A DNA stretch of 64,000 nucleotides, taken from assembly GCA_019356535.1 (NCBI GenBank), contig CP037918.1, positions 1,178,001 through 1,242,000 on the forward strand. The letters run 5' to 3'. Below, piece after piece: positions 63,851-64,000 of the stretch. Origin of the DNA: Chromatiaceae bacterium (GTDB lineage: Bacteria; Pseudomonadota; Gammaproteobacteria; Chromatiales; Chromatiaceae). Below the pieces are notes generated by a model. It ran no database searches and was not told where the DNA came from. It was given only the letters and a program-made list of their open reading frames with translations. The position numbers were made by a program, and so were the translations under genes. The stretch's first letter is position 1. Each line of letters begins with the position of its first letter.

Positions 63851-64000
<150 letters not shown>

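Overview
The window is one contiguous stretch of a GC-rich (about 62-65% by eye) gammaproteobacterial chromosome. Support comes from housekeeping order rather than any single marker: thrS-infC-rpmI-rplT-pheS-pheT-ihfA-merR, nadK/recN next to hrcA-grpE-dnaK-dnaJ, smpB beside ssrA, RatA-RnfH opposite BamE, Fur divergent from BamE, and the pseudomonad-like block mtnA/mtaD/ubiG/mupP/yciK. The species cannot be fixed from sequence alone; the very heme-rich cytochromes suggest a respiratory, perhaps chemolithotrophic or metal/electrode-active, lifestyle.

Layout. 1-2.5 kb: the start of an ABC exporter (minus strand), a secreted M23 peptidase and a TolC-like outer-membrane protein. 2.6-7.9 kb: yciK, a squalene/phytoene-synthase-like protein, a MupP/Gph phosphatase, ubiG and mtaD, all on the minus strand, plus a zinc-ribbon protein. 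7.9-14.4 kb: a sedentary-type integron inserted between mtaD and mtnA. It has a frameshifted integron integrase reading toward mtaD, an attI-like leader, six AT-rich cassettes on the plus strand (ABM monooxygenase, secreted protein, small unknown, membrane protein, Mrr endonuclease, small membrane protein), five good attC sites, one degenerate attC and a decayed cassette. It abuts a truncated UvrD-type helicase tail and intact mtnA. 15.8-20.6 kb: an unknown membrane protein, a SpoIIAA-like/UspA fusion and a large MscK/MscM-type channel. 20.8-29.8 kb: bioA and the thrS-to-merR translation/IHF cluster, then tRNA-Pro(GGG) and a Nei-type glycosylase.

30.9-42.6 kb is the most distinctive region. 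It holds a divergent cluster for long-range electron transfer. On the minus strand are a membrane-anchored ferredoxin/flavoprotein oxidoreductase and a Sel1/ankyrin periplasmic protein. On the plus strand are a His-rich b-type-cytochrome-like membrane protein, a 24-heme c-type cytochrome built from 66-residue triheme repeats, a 31-heme cytochrome built from thirteen 46-residue diheme repeats, a small secreted protein, and an outer-membrane beta-barrel with AMIN-like, SPOR-like and TPR segments ahead of the barrel. Read as a unit, it could carry electrons between NAD(P)H or quinone, the periplasm and the cell surface; direction and substrate are unknown.

42.9-50 kb: an aldehyde dehydrogenase, three overlapping genes for related unknown membrane proteins, a gene-poor stretch, and an isolated low-GC EamA transporter preceded by an attC-like site. 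50.1-59.7 kb: ssrA and smpB, an NSS transporter, RatA/RnfH, BamE, Fur, and an M99 carboxypeptidase/YkuD-NTF2 pair resembling the Csd4/Csd6 (Pgp1/Pgp2) cell-shape enzymes, then recN and nadK. 59.9-64 kb: the heat-shock group hrcA-grpE-dnaK-dnaJ, with a near-perfect sigma-32 promoter overlapping the hrcA stop codon; dnaJ runs off the end.
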